Shown here: piece after piece, positions 1 through 9,417 of the stretch
Layout of the letters: each line of letters begins with the position of its first letter
Position numbering within the stretch: position 1 is the stretch's first letter
Origin: Sulfidibacter corallicola
GTDB taxonomy: Bacteria; Acidobacteriota; Holophagae; Acanthopleuribacterales; Acanthopleuribacteraceae
Direction of reading: 5' to 3'
DNA: 64,000 nt
Assembly: GCF_017498545.1 (NCBI RefSeq)
Contig: NZ_CP071793.1
Span: 4,923,001 to 4,987,000 of the forward strand
Translations under genes and position numbers: made by a program
The notes under the pieces: generated by a model
Told to the model about the DNA's origin: nothing
What the model saw: the letters and a program-made list of their open reading frames with translations, nothing else
Databases searched by the model: none

Positions 1-449
1 GTACTGCCGCCCACCACGCGATGAAACCCGAACTCCAATTCGAAATTGGCGCGCATCATCTTGACCTGACGACGCAATTCGGTCATTTCCAGGGCTTTCT
101 GAATGGTCAACATCACCTCGTCCAGGTTGAACGGCTTGGTGATGTAGTCGAAAGCGCCGAGCTTCATGGCTTCGACCACCAATTGAATGGCGTGATTCCC
201 GGTCATCATGACCACGGGCAGATCCGGGTCCTTTTCCTTGGCCTCGCGCAGCAGGTCGATGCCATTGGCATCGGGCAGGTTGATGTCCATCAGGACCAAA
301 TCGGGACTGCCGGATTCGAGGCGCGCACGGGTGTCGGCCCCGTTGGCGGCTTCCTCGGTAAAAAAACCTTCCTTGACCAACTTGCGACAAAGGGTTTTGC
401 GAATCAGCGGTTCGTCTTCGACGATCAAAATGTTAATGGGCGAATCCAT
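1..449 (-). CDS. Sigma-54-dependent response regulator, N-terminal part (truncated by window edge)
   Basis: The reverse strand reads a CheY-type receiver domain from ATG at 449. It begins MDSPINILIVEDEPLIRKT, has a phospho-acceptor Asp in the LVLMDINLP strand, Thr in VVMMTGNH and Lys in DYITKPFNL. The receiver is followed by the linker and the phrase FHRVVGGS, which in the NtrC family marks entry into the AAA+ sigma-54-interacting domain. The gene runs off the left edge, so ATPase and DNA-binding domains are inferred. No sensor kinase is visible. It is divergent from the sigma-54 activator at 967, sharing a 517-bp intergenic region. Confidence 0.85.
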   Translation of the reverse strand, partial: MDSPINILIVEDEPLIRKTLCRKLVKEGFFTEEAANGADTRARLESGSPDLVLMDINLPDANGIDLLREAKEKDPDLPVVMMTGNHAIQLVVEAMKLGAFDYITKPFNLDEVMLTIQKALEMTELRRQVKMMRANFELEFGFHRVVGGS

Positions 450-966
450 ATGGCAAAAACCTGGTTTCCAAGAGTTGTCACGGCCTCTCATTATAGGCAT
501 CCCGTGTCAACGGATAAACCCAAAGCGCGCGATGTCCGGTGAAGTACCTCGACAAAACCGGCCGAATCACCTTCAAAAACCCAACGATTCAAAGGAACTC
601 CCTTGCAAATTTTTTCCGCTTCCCACATCTCAAATCTGAAAAAAGGCTCTTTCCATAACCCACTAAATATCTAATTTTAAATGAGTTATAACGAAAACCT
701 ATCGAATGTTCCACATGGAACCATGCATATTTCACAGCTCGAAATCCACCAACATCCCGGTCCGGATGTTCGGCTCGAACTGGAATTGAGACCGGGAAAA
801 TCTATTTGCCGATTTGCCGTGCTAGGATGGATTCATCCGCAATGGACGGACTGCAAATCCCTTTACCAACCCATTCAGCTCGCGAAATCGCGTGTCGCAG
901 CATCTCTCGTTCCCGGAAGGCCGCCGGCCTTTCCGATGTAATACGAACTCACCTGGTTGGCCCTTC
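450..966. other. Divergent intergenic region between two sigma-54 activator genes
   Basis: These 517 bp contain no gene I can support. They hold a degenerate parS-like 16-mer (707-722) and must carry the promoters for both divergent genes. No convincing sigma-70 or sigma-54 promoter was recognised. Confidence 0.5.
707..722 (+). promoter_or_regulatory. Degenerate parS-like site
   Basis: TGTTCCACATGGAACC differs from the perfect palindrome at 19692 (TGTTCCACGTGGAACA) at two of 16 positions. The identical 16-mer recurs on the minus strand at 6480-6495. Both lie in non-coding DNA near the origin, which suggests weak ParB sites; ParB is encoded at 23832. Confidence 0.5.
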
Positions 967-2373
967 ATGACGAGAAAAGTCACATCACGTTCGGTTGTCG
1001 AAACCCAGTCTCCCGATTACCTGGAGACCTTCGCGAGGCTCGATCCGGAATCGGCCTACTTTGCCGTCAACGGCAATCAGATCATCACTTTCTGGAGCGA
1101 CGGTGCCGAAACCCTGCTCGGGTACGGTGCCGAAGAAGTGCTGGGCAAACATTGCTCCCAGGCGATTCGCTGTGTTACCTGCTCCAAAGGATGCGGTCTC
1201 AAAGAGTACACCAACGTCAGCAAACTGAATCTCTCCCACTACCGAAAGGACGGCAGCGAGATTCTGGTTCAAAAGAGCGCTTCCGCGTTTTTCGGCAACG
1301 AGCAGGGATTTCAAGGTGGCATCGAGGTTTTGAAACCTCTGGAACGACCGGAACCGCCTTTGGAGCGATCGCGCAGTTTGGTGGATTTCCATGGCATTCT
1401 CACTGCCGATGCCCAGTTCCTGAACATGCTCACCGGCCTGCGCCACGTAGCCCACACCGGAGTCAACGTACTCATCCGCGGAGAAAGCGGTACCGGCAAG
1501 GAATTGGTCGCCAAGGCGCTTCACGCCATGAGTCCCAGGGCCAGGCGTGCCTTCGTGCCGATCAACTGCGGCACCCTGAGTCGCGAATTCTTGCAAAGCG
1601 AGCTGTTCGGCCACCGACGCGGCGCCTTCACCGGGGCGATCAGCGATAAAAAAGGCCTGCTGGCCGAAGCCGATCACGGCACCTTGTTTCTCGACGAGGT
1701 GGCCGAACTCCCATTCGAAGTCCAAGCCATGCTGCTGCGCGTGGTTCAAGACCAGCGCTACCGCAGCCTGGGTGACAGTCGCGACCGTTCCACCGATGTG
1801 CGGTTCATCAGTGCCACCCACGTCTCTCTCAGGCAAGCGGTCAAGGAGAAACGGTTTCGCGAAGACCTCATGTTCCGACTGCGGGTGGTTCCGCTGTTCC
1901 TACCTCCCTTGCGCGACCGAAAAATCGATATTCCACTGCTCTGGCAACATTTCCTTCTCAAATCCTGTCAACGCCACGGATTGCCGCAACCCAGTTCTCC
2001 GCCGGATCTCATTCGGTTGTTGACCACCTATCCCTGGCCCGGCAACGTGCGCGAATTGATCAACGTCGCCGAAATGATCGCGATCACCTGTCCCGGCAAA
2101 GTGGTCACACCCCAGCATTTGCCTCCCGAGTTCCGCGAGAGTCCCGCCGCCCCGGCCGCGACCGACCAGGCCTTCCTCCCCGAACCGAGTTCGGTCGCTC
2201 GCCCCGAGCCCTGTCCCCCGCCCATCGAATCCTGGATGCCGCGCAGCCCCGATCGACCGGCCATCGAGGCGGCACTCCGCGCATGTGAGGGCAACACCAG
2301 TCAGGCCGCCAAAATGTTGGGCATCAGCAGAGCCACCTTGTGGCGCAAACGCAAGAAGTGGGGACTGGTCTAA
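967..2373 (+). CDS. PAS-domain sigma-54-dependent transcriptional activator
   Basis: A 468-residue enhancer-binding protein that remodels sigma-54 RNA polymerase. Residues ~15-125 form a PAS sensor with a cysteine cluster (HCSQAIRCVTCSKGCGL). Residues ~145-385 form the AAA+ domain with Walker A GESGTGKE, an intact GAFTGA loop, Walker B GTLFLDEVAEL and the WPGNVREL motif. A proline-rich linker leads to a C-terminal Fis-type helix-turn-helix (NTSQAAKMLGISRATLWRKR). There is no receiver domain, so control is probably by direct signal sensing in the PAS domain. An in-frame GTG at 892 would add 25 residues without family resemblance. ATG 967 is preferred, but neither start has a clear ribosome-binding site. 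Confidence 0.88.
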   Translation: MTRKVTSRSVVETQSPDYLETFARLDPESAYFAVNGNQIITFWSDGAETLLGYGAEEVLGKHCSQAIRCVTCSKGCGLKEYTNVSKLNLSHYRKDGSEILVQKSASAFFGNEQGFQGGIEVLKPLERPEPPLERSRSLVDFHGILTADAQFLNMLTGLRHVAHTGVNVLIRGESGTGKELVAKALHAMSPRARRAFVPINCGTLSREFLQSELFGHRRGAFTGAISDKKGLLAEADHGTLFLDEVAELPFEVQAMLLRVVQDQRYRSLGDSRDRSTDVRFISATHVSLRQAVKEKRFREDLMFRLRVVPLFLPPLRDRKIDIPLLWQHFLLKSCQRHGLPQPSSPPDLIRLLTTYPWPGNVRELINVAEMIAITCPGKVVTPQHLPPEFRESPAAPAATDQAFLPEPSSVARPEPCPPPIESWMPRSPDRPAIEAALRACEGNTSQAAKMLGISRATLWRKRKKWGLV

Positions 2374-2683
2374 CGCTCATCGAGAGAATCATGGGTGCTT
2401 CCCAACCGGTTCGGTAGGGAAACAAGGTTTTTGGAATCGGGTTGGCAGAGCAGGCGATTTTCGCAATCGTTCCCGTGGACCTTTCCCCCTCCGGATGGGA
2501 AGAAATCCCACGCCGATCCCGTAGTGTATCCATAGGCAACCTTGCCGAAACACATGCCCCGGTTACGAGCGACACGGAACCGGTTGTCGCACTTGATGTA
2601 CAATGACATCAATCCATCGCCCGGTTTTTTAGCGCAACACGATCCCAAAAAAGCGCTTTGACACGATTAAGGAGCCGATCATC
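2374..2683. other. Intergenic region, nothing recognised except an RBS
   Basis: A 310-bp gap. A minus-strand open frame (2370-2648) has no recognisable protein features. The only supported element is the AAGGAG ribosome-binding site at 2669-2674 for the following gene. Confidence 0.5.
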
Positions 2684-4615
2684 ATGCCCATTGAAAAAAT
2701 GCGCCTGTTGTCACTACTCATTCTGGCCGCATCGATCATTTCTTTGATTAGTGGTGATTTCGGTGTCCCCCAATTCGTGACATATCTCGCCATGATCTTA
2801 CCCATATGGTTCGACATCGATCTGGACAAGATTCGCAAGATGTTTTTCTGGAAAATATATATATGGGTTACCTTCATACTCTTGTTTATTGCAATCGGGC
2901 TAAAGATCAATTTGAAACTGGGTATCTTCTTCCTCATATTGTTTTGCCTCATATACGAGTTCTATGGTGAGCAGAGGCCCAAGGCACCGTTACGACTGAT
3001 CAGTCTTTTGTCGTTTTTGATCGTCATATACCAGGCAAGGCTATATATCGGTTCGAAACTGTTGCTGACCATCTTTCTATATACACTTTCCATCGCCCTC
3101 TGCCTCATGGGCTTCTATCTACTGAGATTGAACTACAAGAACAAGCGCGACCAATTCAAATGGACACCGATCTCCGCCCTGCTGCATATCGTGCCGATAT
3201 TGGCCGTCAGCCTGCCCATTTACTGGCTGGTTCCGCGGATCCCCCGCCAAAGCCTCCGCATGCAAATCAGTGAGGTCGGCGAAAGTATCTCCGGATTCTC
3301 GGACCGCGTCACCCTTACCGATATCGGCGTTCTGAAACGATCGCGCAAACACGTCATGGACCTCACCATCGAATCCGGCAGACTGCGCTCACAACACCTG
3401 AAGGGCAGGTCTTTTCGGCACTACGATCGAGGTGCCTGGGAGCCCGGCGGATTCAGCACCTTCAAAAGAGGCGACCGCGTGGAATTCGCCTCCGCTTCCT
3501 CCTACAAGGAGACGTATTCCTATCGCATCGATTTGGATCCGTTTTTGGGAAATACACTCTTCTTTTTCGAAGACCTGATCCGTTTTCGAAACATCGACAA
3601 ATATTTGAAAGTGACGATGTCGAAAGACCACATCAGTTTGATGAATACCTATCCCACCTCCATTACCTATTATGGTATTTCGGGTTATCAATCGAACAAA
3701 AAAGAGAAGTTGACCAATCGGAATCCATATTTACAAATCCCCGACAACCACCAATATATTTTTGATTACGCATCGGAAGTCGTGCCCAATCCTGAAAGCA
3801 TGACACATAAAGAAATCGCCGATACTTTGGTATACCATTTCCTGGCTAATTTCGAATACACACTGGATATCAACAATTACAACGTCGAGGATCCACTTCA
3901 CGAGTTCCTGATCATACGTCAGGAAGGACACTGTGAATTGTTCGCCAGCTCGATGGTTCTATTATTGCGTTCCATGGGCATTCCAACGCGATTGGTTACC
4001 GGCTTTCTCTTACCCGAGATCCACCCTTCCGGCGATTTCTACAACGTTTCCGAGTCCGACGCGCATGCCTGGGTGGAAGTCTTCATCGACGGTCAGTGGC
4101 GCACCTACGACCCCACCCCGCCCGCCACTTTTGTCGAACCCAATTACGTTCAAAACCAAATCGTTTCGTTCAATTACTTCTTGAAAACGATGATCCTGTC
4201 CTGGGACTACGATTCACAGAGGGATGCCGTGGAGGCCATTTCGAAGAAAATCGACCTGCTCAAATCCCTCTTGGCCGAGAACCCTTGGTATCTTCTGGTA
4301 TTTTTGGTTCCCATCGGCGTGACGGTCGGGATTTACTTGAACCGGGAGCGCTTGAAAACACCACACGACCGTCTGCAGATTCACTTCCAGAAACTGGAGC
4401 GATCCTTGGCCGATCAGTACCGTCCGCGTGAACCTTCCGAAACGTTTCAGGACTACATCCAACGCCTGAGTCTGCCGGCCAAGCTGGAAATCGATCTGAA
4501 CAGGTTCAGCGATCGATACTACCATTTGCGGTACGGCCGTGAATTCCAGATGACAAGCGTCAAAAAACTCATTCAGGATGCGCGAATGTTGCGCGGAAGG
4601 ATCGTGTCGGGTTGA
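2684..4615 (+). CDS. tgpA: TgpA-like membrane transglutaminase-domain protein
   Basis: A 643-residue inner-membrane protein. The N-terminal ~190 residues hold six or more hydrophobic segments (DUF3488/TgpA_N-like). An extracytoplasmic region follows, with a transglutaminase-like core: the catalytic Cys in EGHCELFASS, the His in DAHAWVEVF and the Asp in TYDPTPP are all present. One more membrane segment (~540-560) precedes a DUF4129-like cytoplasmic tail. TgpA relatives usually sit beside MoxR and DUF58 genes; here those partners are 42 kb away (44657-55467). The start has an AAGGAG site nine bases upstream. The substrate is unknown, and a role in envelope or peptidoglycan maintenance is inferred from the family. 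Confidence 0.85.
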   Translation: MPIEKMRLLSLLILAASIISLISGDFGVPQFVTYLAMILPIWFDIDLDKIRKMFFWKIYIWVTFILLFIAIGLKINLKLGIFFLILFCLIYEFYGEQRPKAPLRLISLLSFLIVIYQARLYIGSKLLLTIFLYTLSIALCLMGFYLLRLNYKNKRDQFKWTPISALLHIVPILAVSLPIYWLVPRIPRQSLRMQISEVGESISGFSDRVTLTDIGVLKRSRKHVMDLTIESGRLRSQHLKGRSFRHYDRGAWEPGGFSTFKRGDRVEFASASSYKETYSYRIDLDPFLGNTLFFFEDLIRFRNIDKYLKVTMSKDHISLMNTYPTSITYYGISGYQSNKKEKLTNRNPYLQIPDNHQYIFDYASEVVPNPESMTHKEIADTLVYHFLANFEYTLDINNYNVEDPLHEFLIIRQEGHCELFASSMVLLLRSMGIPTRLVTGFLLPEIHPSGDFYNVSESDAHAWVEVFIDGQWRTYDPTPPATFVEPNYVQNQIVSFNYFLKTMILSWDYDSQRDAVEAISKKIDLLKSLLAENPWYLLVFLVPIGVTVGIYLNRERLKTPHDRLQIHFQKLERSLADQYRPREPSETFQDYIQRLSLPAKLEIDLNRFSDRYYHLRYGREFQMTSVKKLIQDARMLRGRIVSG

Positions 4616-5387
4616 GTCTGGCGCCAGGCTCGGTAGTTTTCGACGGTGACCGCGGATTATGACCATGGAGTCGCCGCCCAGGCCGAGGGCTGGATTGCCG
4701 GTGGCCGGTAGGTGACGGGCCCCGCAGGGCGCTGGGCCAACATTTATTGACGAACTCCCTGAACATCCGCCTGTTTAGGTTTATAACTTTATCTTCGAAC
4801 TTTACACAGCTTGTTACACAAGAGCCGCGAACCGGCGGGCATACCCAGCTCGATTTCGAGAAAGAAACACTATATCTGGATTCTGGCGAAGGGCCATGGG
4901 TCATTCATCCGAAAAAATCAGCAGGAACCCACGAACATCGGAAAGCAGGAAGGGATCGGCATTGGGTGACACATCACGGTCTTGCTTTTCCTGGTTTCAA
5001 TCCTTCCAGCCTTCCCAATCAAGATTTGGCGACGGCAAGGCCCAGCTCTGGTTGAATGCACCACTTCGTTTCAAGAGAGTTCGCATAGGACGCGGAGAAT
5101 CGACGAAACCTACGCCTGCTGGGCCTTCCCTGGTTTTCTCCTGATTGACTATGAGGCGTGTAGGGATTCTCCCTGCCTGATCACGCGGTGACGTTTTACA
5201 TGAATGGTTTTTTAATTCGTGTCAATCGGTGTGATTCGTGGACGAACTTTTTTAGCCAAAGCGAGCCGGAAAGGAAAGAGCACGGGTTTGGCTGCACGGC
5301 ACGTCACTACTTCTCCTGGCTTTTGAAATTCCTGTTTTCATGATTTCATTTTGACGCCGGTGAGATCAATTCCGTTCGACATTTGGT
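4616..5387. other. Long non-coding region between convergent tgpA and galU
   Basis: These 772 bp separate two converging genes. The short open frames lack ribosome-binding sites and protein features. At about 5213-5247 there is a phrase with repeated ATTCGTG units (…ATTCGTGTCAATCGG… then …GTGATTCGTGGAC), resembling interspersed intergenic repeats known from several phyla. No terminator with a T-run was found. Confidence 0.45.
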
Positions 5388-6278
5388 TCAGCGTTCCTGG
5401 GATACCCCAGGCTCGGAAAGCTTCCGAAACAGGTTACGCGCAAAATCGGCGAGCTCCGGGCGCATCAGGGCATAGCGACAAATGCTTTCAAGGTAGCCCT
5501 CCACCTGGCCGGTGTCCAAGCGCAACCCGGCAAAGGACCAGGAAACCAGGTTCCCGGCGGCGGCCAATCGGTTGATCGCATCCACGTGATAGAACTCCGC
5601 GTCGGGAGATTGGGCCAAATGGCGTCGCCAGCCTTCCTCCAGATGGGGAAAGATATCGGGTGTGAGCAGAAATCGTCCAAAACTGACCCATTTCGAAGGT
5701 TCGCGGCCAGGCTTGGGCTTCTCCACCAACTGGCGTACGGGTGAAGGGTTGCTGGCGGCGTCGACCACGTCCAGAACGCCGTAGCGCGAGACGTCCACAT
5801 CGCCCATGTCCTTGGCGGCGAGCACACTCGATCCGGTCTGACGATAGACTTCGACGAGTTGACGGGCGAGCGAGGTCTTGTCGAAGACCAGGTCATCGGG
5901 ATAGGCGACGACGAAGGGACAATCACCCACGAAGGGTTGTGCGCAGAGCAAAGCGTGACCGGTACCGCGCATCTGCTGCTGGCGCGTGAAGAAGAATTTG
6001 GCGGGAGGCGGTTTGATTTGGGCCAAACGGTCCGACTTTCCTTCGGCTCGAAAGACCGATTCCAATTCCATTTCGCGATCGAAAAAATCTTCCAAAACCT
6101 TCTTCCTGCGAGAAGAAATGATCAAGATCTCGTCGATGCCGGCCTCGATGAATTCGTCGACGATGAAGGAGATCGAAGGCCGATCGAGAAGCGGCAGCAT
6201 TTCCTTGGGAACGGTCTTGGTAATGGGAAGAAATCGGGATCCATAACCCGCGGCAACGATGACACCTTTGATACGCAA
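5388..6278 (-). CDS. galU: UTP--glucose-1-phosphate uridylyltransferase
   Basis: A 296-residue nucleotidyltransferase making UDP-glucose from UTP and glucose-1-phosphate for cell-envelope glycans. The signature N-terminus is present: VIVAAGYGSRFLPITKTVPK with KEMLPL. So are the YPDDLVF metal/nucleotide loop, VEKPKPG and YHVDAI/LRLDTG motifs in family order. Length matches the family (~290-300). It is monocistronic, divergent from the terminator of the rpmH-jag operon on its upstream side. Confidence 0.95.
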   Translation of the reverse strand: MRIKGVIVAAGYGSRFLPITKTVPKEMLPLLDRPSISFIVDEFIEAGIDEILIISSRRKKVLEDFFDREMELESVFRAEGKSDRLAQIKPPPAKFFFTRQQQMRGTGHALLCAQPFVGDCPFVVAYPDDLVFDKTSLARQLVEVYRQTGSSVLAAKDMGDVDVSRYGVLDVVDAASNPSPVRQLVEKPKPGREPSKWVSFGRFLLTPDIFPHLEEGWRRHLAQSPDAEFYHVDAINRLAAAGNLVSWSFAGLRLDTGQVEGYLESICRYALMRPELADFARNLFRKLSEPGVSQER

Positions 6279-6695
6279 GAGGCCTCCGATAAAAGCTCAG
6301 AATGACGCAAGGAACATCATAAAGGATAGCGAGCGAAACACAGAGCCCCAAAGCGGAGAGAGGCGCGGGAAGGGGGCATTTCGCGATCGACGAAGGGGAG
6401 AACCGGAGCTTGGGCTCCGTATTGGCGAGATCCACTTCGGAGCCCCGTGCAACGGGCCGGTTGCATGGCCCACGGCGAAGGTTCCATGTGGAACAATTGG
6501 CGAAGTTTATATAGCACAACGGTTTAGAAGAAACTAGCGCAACAGGGTGCGCTCGCTCGGGGGAATCGGCCCTGCCCCGATCGGCACAAATATTCCGCCG
6601 TAAACGCCCCAGGAATTGAAAAATCCAAACGGGATCCCCGTAATCTCCCGGGGATGGTCGCCAAATCGCGGCGGAACCTTTTTTCAGGCATAAAA
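6279..6695. other. Non-coding region upstream of galU
   Basis: The 487-bp gap between galU and jag contains a parS-like site (6480-6495) and, from 6692, the terminator described separately. It presumably carries the galU promoter. No further gene is supported. Confidence 0.45.
6480..6495 (-). promoter_or_regulatory. Degenerate parS-like site (identical to 707-722, inverted)
   Basis: The plus strand reads GGTTCCATGTGGAACA, the exact reverse complement of the 16-mer at 707-722. It is two mismatches from the canonical palindrome at 19692. Two identical copies in non-coding DNA 5.8 kb apart are unlikely to be chance, and ParB binding is plausible. Confidence 0.55.
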
Positions 6696-6720
6696 AAAGG
6701 ACGGCATCGAGCCGTCCTTT
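6692..6720 (-). terminator. Rho-independent terminator of rpmH-rnpA-yidC-jag
   Basis: A perfect 10-bp stem, AAAGGACGGC (6696-6705) with GCCGTCCTTT (6711-6720), encloses a 5-nt loop. Read on the minus strand it is followed by a run of seven T. It lies 46 bp past the jag stop codon. Confidence 0.9.
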
Positions 6721-6765
6721 CATCAACGAATTTTGTGGCGAATCCGCCCGACCTGCCTTTCCGAA

Positions 6766-7269
6766 TCAGACCTCGTCGGCGGCGACCTCCGAGGTGTTCA
6801 CCTGGCGGATGGCGATTCGCTTCAGGTGTCCTTCGCCCATGGATTCCGTTTCCAGATGATCGTGCTCCTGCAGTGCCATGTGAACGATACGACGCTCATA
6901 CGGATTCAGGGGCGCCATCAGCACCTCCTTGCCCGTATCCATCGCGCGCTGCGCCGCGGACATCGCCATGTCGCAGAGCTCGCGTTCCTTGTCCCGAACC
7001 AGGTTCCCCGCATCGACCTTGACGTCGTTTTCACTCTCGGGAAAGGCTTTCCGATGAAGGGTGTGTAGCAGGTACGTCATGTCCCGCAACAACTCGCCGC
7101 GGTTGTGCTGGAAATACTCCTGATCGTCGCCCACGATGTTGAAATACACCGCGTTTTCGCTGATTTCCGTTTCCAGTTCCACCGTCAGCTCGAGCTGTTC
7201 CAACAAGCCGCGCAAGGTACTTTCCAGCAGCTCCACTTCAGCACTGGCCATTTGAATCGATTCCGTCAT
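6766..7269 (-). CDS. jag: Jag/KhpB-like RNA-binding protein (KH + R3H)
   Basis: A 167-residue cytoplasmic RNA-binding protein. The N-terminal ~80 residues resemble the Jag KH domain (GELLRDMTYLLH at the position of the GxxG helix). The C-terminus is an R3H-type domain: LNPYERRIVHMALQEHD followed by SMGEGHLKRIAIR. The usual Jag_N domain is absent, so it is shorter than Bacillus Jag. Its start overlaps the yidC stop by four bases (ATGA), implying translational coupling in the rpmH operon. Confidence 0.85.
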   Translation of the reverse strand: MTESIQMASAEVELLESTLRGLLEQLELTVELETEISENAVYFNIVGDDQEYFQHNRGELLRDMTYLLHTLHRKAFPESENDVKVDAGNLVRDKERELCDMAMSAAQRAMDTGKEVLMAPLNPYERRIVHMALQEHDHLETESMGEGHLKRIAIRQVNTSEVAADEV

Positions 7270-8915
7270 TTGTTTTCATACCTCCATCTCAAACCGTAGG
7301 ACTGTATCAATGTGAAAATATTGCCTGTGATCATGTAGAGCACTAATCCGGCAGGCATGCCGATGAAGAAGAATGCAAAGAGTACCGGCATGAACTTCAT
7401 CATCTTCTGCTGAGTCGGGTCACCGCTGGGCATCGGCATGCTCAAGGAAGTCAAGAACATGCTCGCAGCCATCAAGATCGGCAGTAGGAAGGTGGGATCT
7501 TTGACCGAGAGGTCTTCGATCCAAAACAGCCATTCGGCTTGGCGCAACGATATCGAGGTGCGCAGCAAAGAGAAATAGGCAAAGAATATCGGCATTTGCG
7601 GCAGCATCGTCAAGCAGGACGAGAAGGGATTGACGCCCTCCTCCTTGTAGATCTTGAACATCTCCTGATTGAGCTTCTGCTTGGTTTCCAGATCGGTATC
7701 GCTGTATTTCTGGCGCAATTTCTCCAATTTCGGTTGCAACTGGCGCATTTTGATGGACGACTTCATGCTGGGGATCGCCAAGGGGAACAATGCCAACTTG
7801 ATGATCAGGGTCAGCACCACGATTGCCCAGCCCCAGTTACCGGTGATGTCGTAACAACCCTTCAACAGGATGAACAATCCCTTGGACAGCAGACCCGCCC
7901 AGCCGTAGGACACCAGGTTGCCGAGCTTCTCGTCGACCGTCTCCAGTTGCTGTTCCTCGGTGGGACCGAAATAGAAGCGGCCGGTCAGGGCACTGTCGCC
8001 GCGCAAGGCCACGGCCGGCAGGTTCACCGTTTCCTGGCTGTTGACGATCGGTGTCGCCACCCCACTCAAATAGAGGTTGTCCGTCGCCTGGTCCAACAGG
8101 AACACGCTGGCGAAGTAGGTGTCCTGAACACCGGCCCACACGACCGTTTCCACCTCGTCCAGGACCGGTTGAAAGTCGTGGACCTTGAGTTTGGCGATGT
8201 CGTCTTCCTGGTGGGACCCGTCCTCGGACCACGCGATCCGCATGATCTTGGGATTGATCGCGCCCATATCGAAGAACGAGGGCGTCAACTTATCGCCGGG
8301 AAGTACTGGTTGTAAACCCTCTGAAACCACCATCTTGAAGGTGTCGTCCGAGGGTCCTTTCATCTGGATGTCGCAAAAGACCTCGTAGGTCTGGCCCAAG
8401 CGAAAGGTCTTGCGAAGTTCGTAACCTTCGGCCTTTGCCGTGAAGACCACTTCATTGGGATCCGGCTGGCTGATCTTGAACATCCAATCCGCGGTGCTCC
8501 TGCGATCCTTCAGCAGGACCTCGCCGGGGAAATGCTTCCAACCGTTGACCAACCGAACCAATTCGATCTTCTTCGAGCTGTTGTGATAATTCTTGAGGAC
8601 GGCGCCTCGAACGAGCCCGCCGCGATTGTCCAATCGCAGTCGCAAGTGTTCGTTTTCCAGGGTGACCACTTGCTGCTCGATCGCTTCTTCGGGAGGATTC
8701 TCGACCGAAGTCTCGGCATCCGCGACCTCGAGGGTCCCCGTTTCCGGCTCCAGGTCCAGGTTCGGGGTCTCCTGGGTTGTCACCTGTTCTTGTTTCACTT
8801 CGGGACTGGCCGGCTCCGGTTTGTTCATCTCATAACCCAGATACCGGCCTGCGGCCATCCACAAGAAATAAATGGCCATACAAGTGGTTATCGCCAGAAC
8901 AAAACGTTTCTCCAT
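7266..8915 (-). CDS. yidC: Membrane protein insertase YidC
   Basis: A 549-residue inner-membrane insertase. An N-terminal membrane anchor (VLAITTCMAIYFLWM) is followed by an acidic linker and a large periplasmic beta-rich domain (~80-340), as in Gram-negative YidC. The conserved C-terminal five-helix core begins around residue 355 (NWGWAIVVLTLIIKLALFPL). It includes the cytoplasmic hairpin MRQLQPKLEKLRQKY and the motif QMPIFFAYFSLLR. It lies 18 bp after rnpA and is coupled to jag. The yidD gene that often separates rnpA and yidC is missing here. Confidence 0.96.
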   Translation of the reverse strand: MEKRFVLAITTCMAIYFLWMAAGRYLGYEMNKPEPASPEVKQEQVTTQETPNLDLEPETGTLEVADAETSVENPPEEAIEQQVVTLENEHLRLRLDNRGGLVRGAVLKNYHNSSKKIELVRLVNGWKHFPGEVLLKDRRSTADWMFKISQPDPNEVVFTAKAEGYELRKTFRLGQTYEVFCDIQMKGPSDDTFKMVVSEGLQPVLPGDKLTPSFFDMGAINPKIMRIAWSEDGSHQEDDIAKLKVHDFQPVLDEVETVVWAGVQDTYFASVFLLDQATDNLYLSGVATPIVNSQETVNLPAVALRGDSALTGRFYFGPTEEQQLETVDEKLGNLVSYGWAGLLSKGLFILLKGCYDITGNWGWAIVVLTLIIKLALFPLAIPSMKSSIKMRQLQPKLEKLRQKYSDTDLETKQKLNQEMFKIYKEEGVNPFSSCLTMLPQMPIFFAYFSLLRTSISLRQAEWLFWIEDLSVKDPTFLLPILMAASMFLTSLSMPMPSGDPTQQKMMKFMPVLFAFFFIGMPAGLVLYMITGNIFTLIQSYGLRWRYENK

Positions 8916-8933
8916 GATTTCCTCAAAATGGCG

Positions 8934-9323
8934 CTATGAAGGGGCCCCTGACCGTTGGAGTTTTCGAAGTAGGATGTCAAAACTCTTCTGATAATCCTGG
9001 AAACTCCGTTCCAGAATGCCTCTCCGGGGGGAAATCACGATGTCAAAGCCCTGTGGAAACAAAGCCTTCCGTTCCCGGAAAGCCTCGCGAACCCTGCGTT
9101 TGATTAAGTTCCGCTTTGTCGCTTTACCCACTTTCCTGGAAACGGTCAGTCCGATTCTCGATTCCGGCAAGTCGTTAGGGAGCACCCTAAAAATAAGGGT
9201 GTAGGTCACAACCTTTCGACCCCGTTGAAATACTTTTTGAAATTCAGAAGATTTGCGAAGATGATTGCGCTTTAAGAATCGCTTATCCCGCAATTCTCTT
9301 TCTTCCGGATGAGCGGCGAGCAT
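8934..9323 (-). CDS. rnpA: Ribonuclease P protein component
   Basis: A 129-residue basic protein that binds RNase P RNA and assists 5' maturation of pre-tRNA. It contains the family core [17 protein letters not shown], the [15 protein letters not shown] loop and the RNR-type signature [13 protein letters not shown]. The ATG at 9323 lies inside rpmH, overlapping it by 41 bp. A TTG ten codons later (preceded by GGAAGAAAG) is an alternative start that still overlaps. The extra N-terminal residues are not conserved. Confidence 0.93.
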   Translation of the reverse strand: MLAAHPEERELRDKRFLKRNHLRKSSEFQKVFQRGRKVVTYTLIFRVLPNDLPESRIGLTVSRKVGKATKRNLIKRRVREAFRERKALFPQGFDIVISPRRGILERSFQDYQKSFDILLRKLQRSGAPS

Positions 9324-9417
9324 TGACGATGCGGCGGCCGCCGACAGTTTTCATGCGAGAGCGAAAACCGTGCTTTTTAGCGCGTTTACGACGATTGGGT
9401 TGAAAAGTACGCTTCAT
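9283..9417 (-). CDS. rpmH: 50S ribosomal protein L34
   Basis: A 44-residue protein, [18 protein letters not shown]… ending GRKRIAG, the standard L34 sequence and length. The ATG is at 9417. An upstream in-frame extension to 9540 is not part of the family. It heads the rpmH-rnpA-yidC-jag operon, and its 3' end overlaps the rnpA start. Confidence 0.97.
   Translation of the reverse strand: MKRTFQPNRRKRAKKHGFRSRMKTVGGRRIVNARRSSGRKRIAG

Noticed and set aside
892-966. GTG start of the sigma-54 activator 25 codons upstream
   Set aside because: The added residues are not PAS-like and there is no ribosome-binding site, although this cannot be fully excluded.
2370-2648. 92-residue minus-strand open frame between two plus-strand genes
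   Set aside because: No ribosome-binding site, no domain features, and atypical composition with many isolated Cys/Arg residues.
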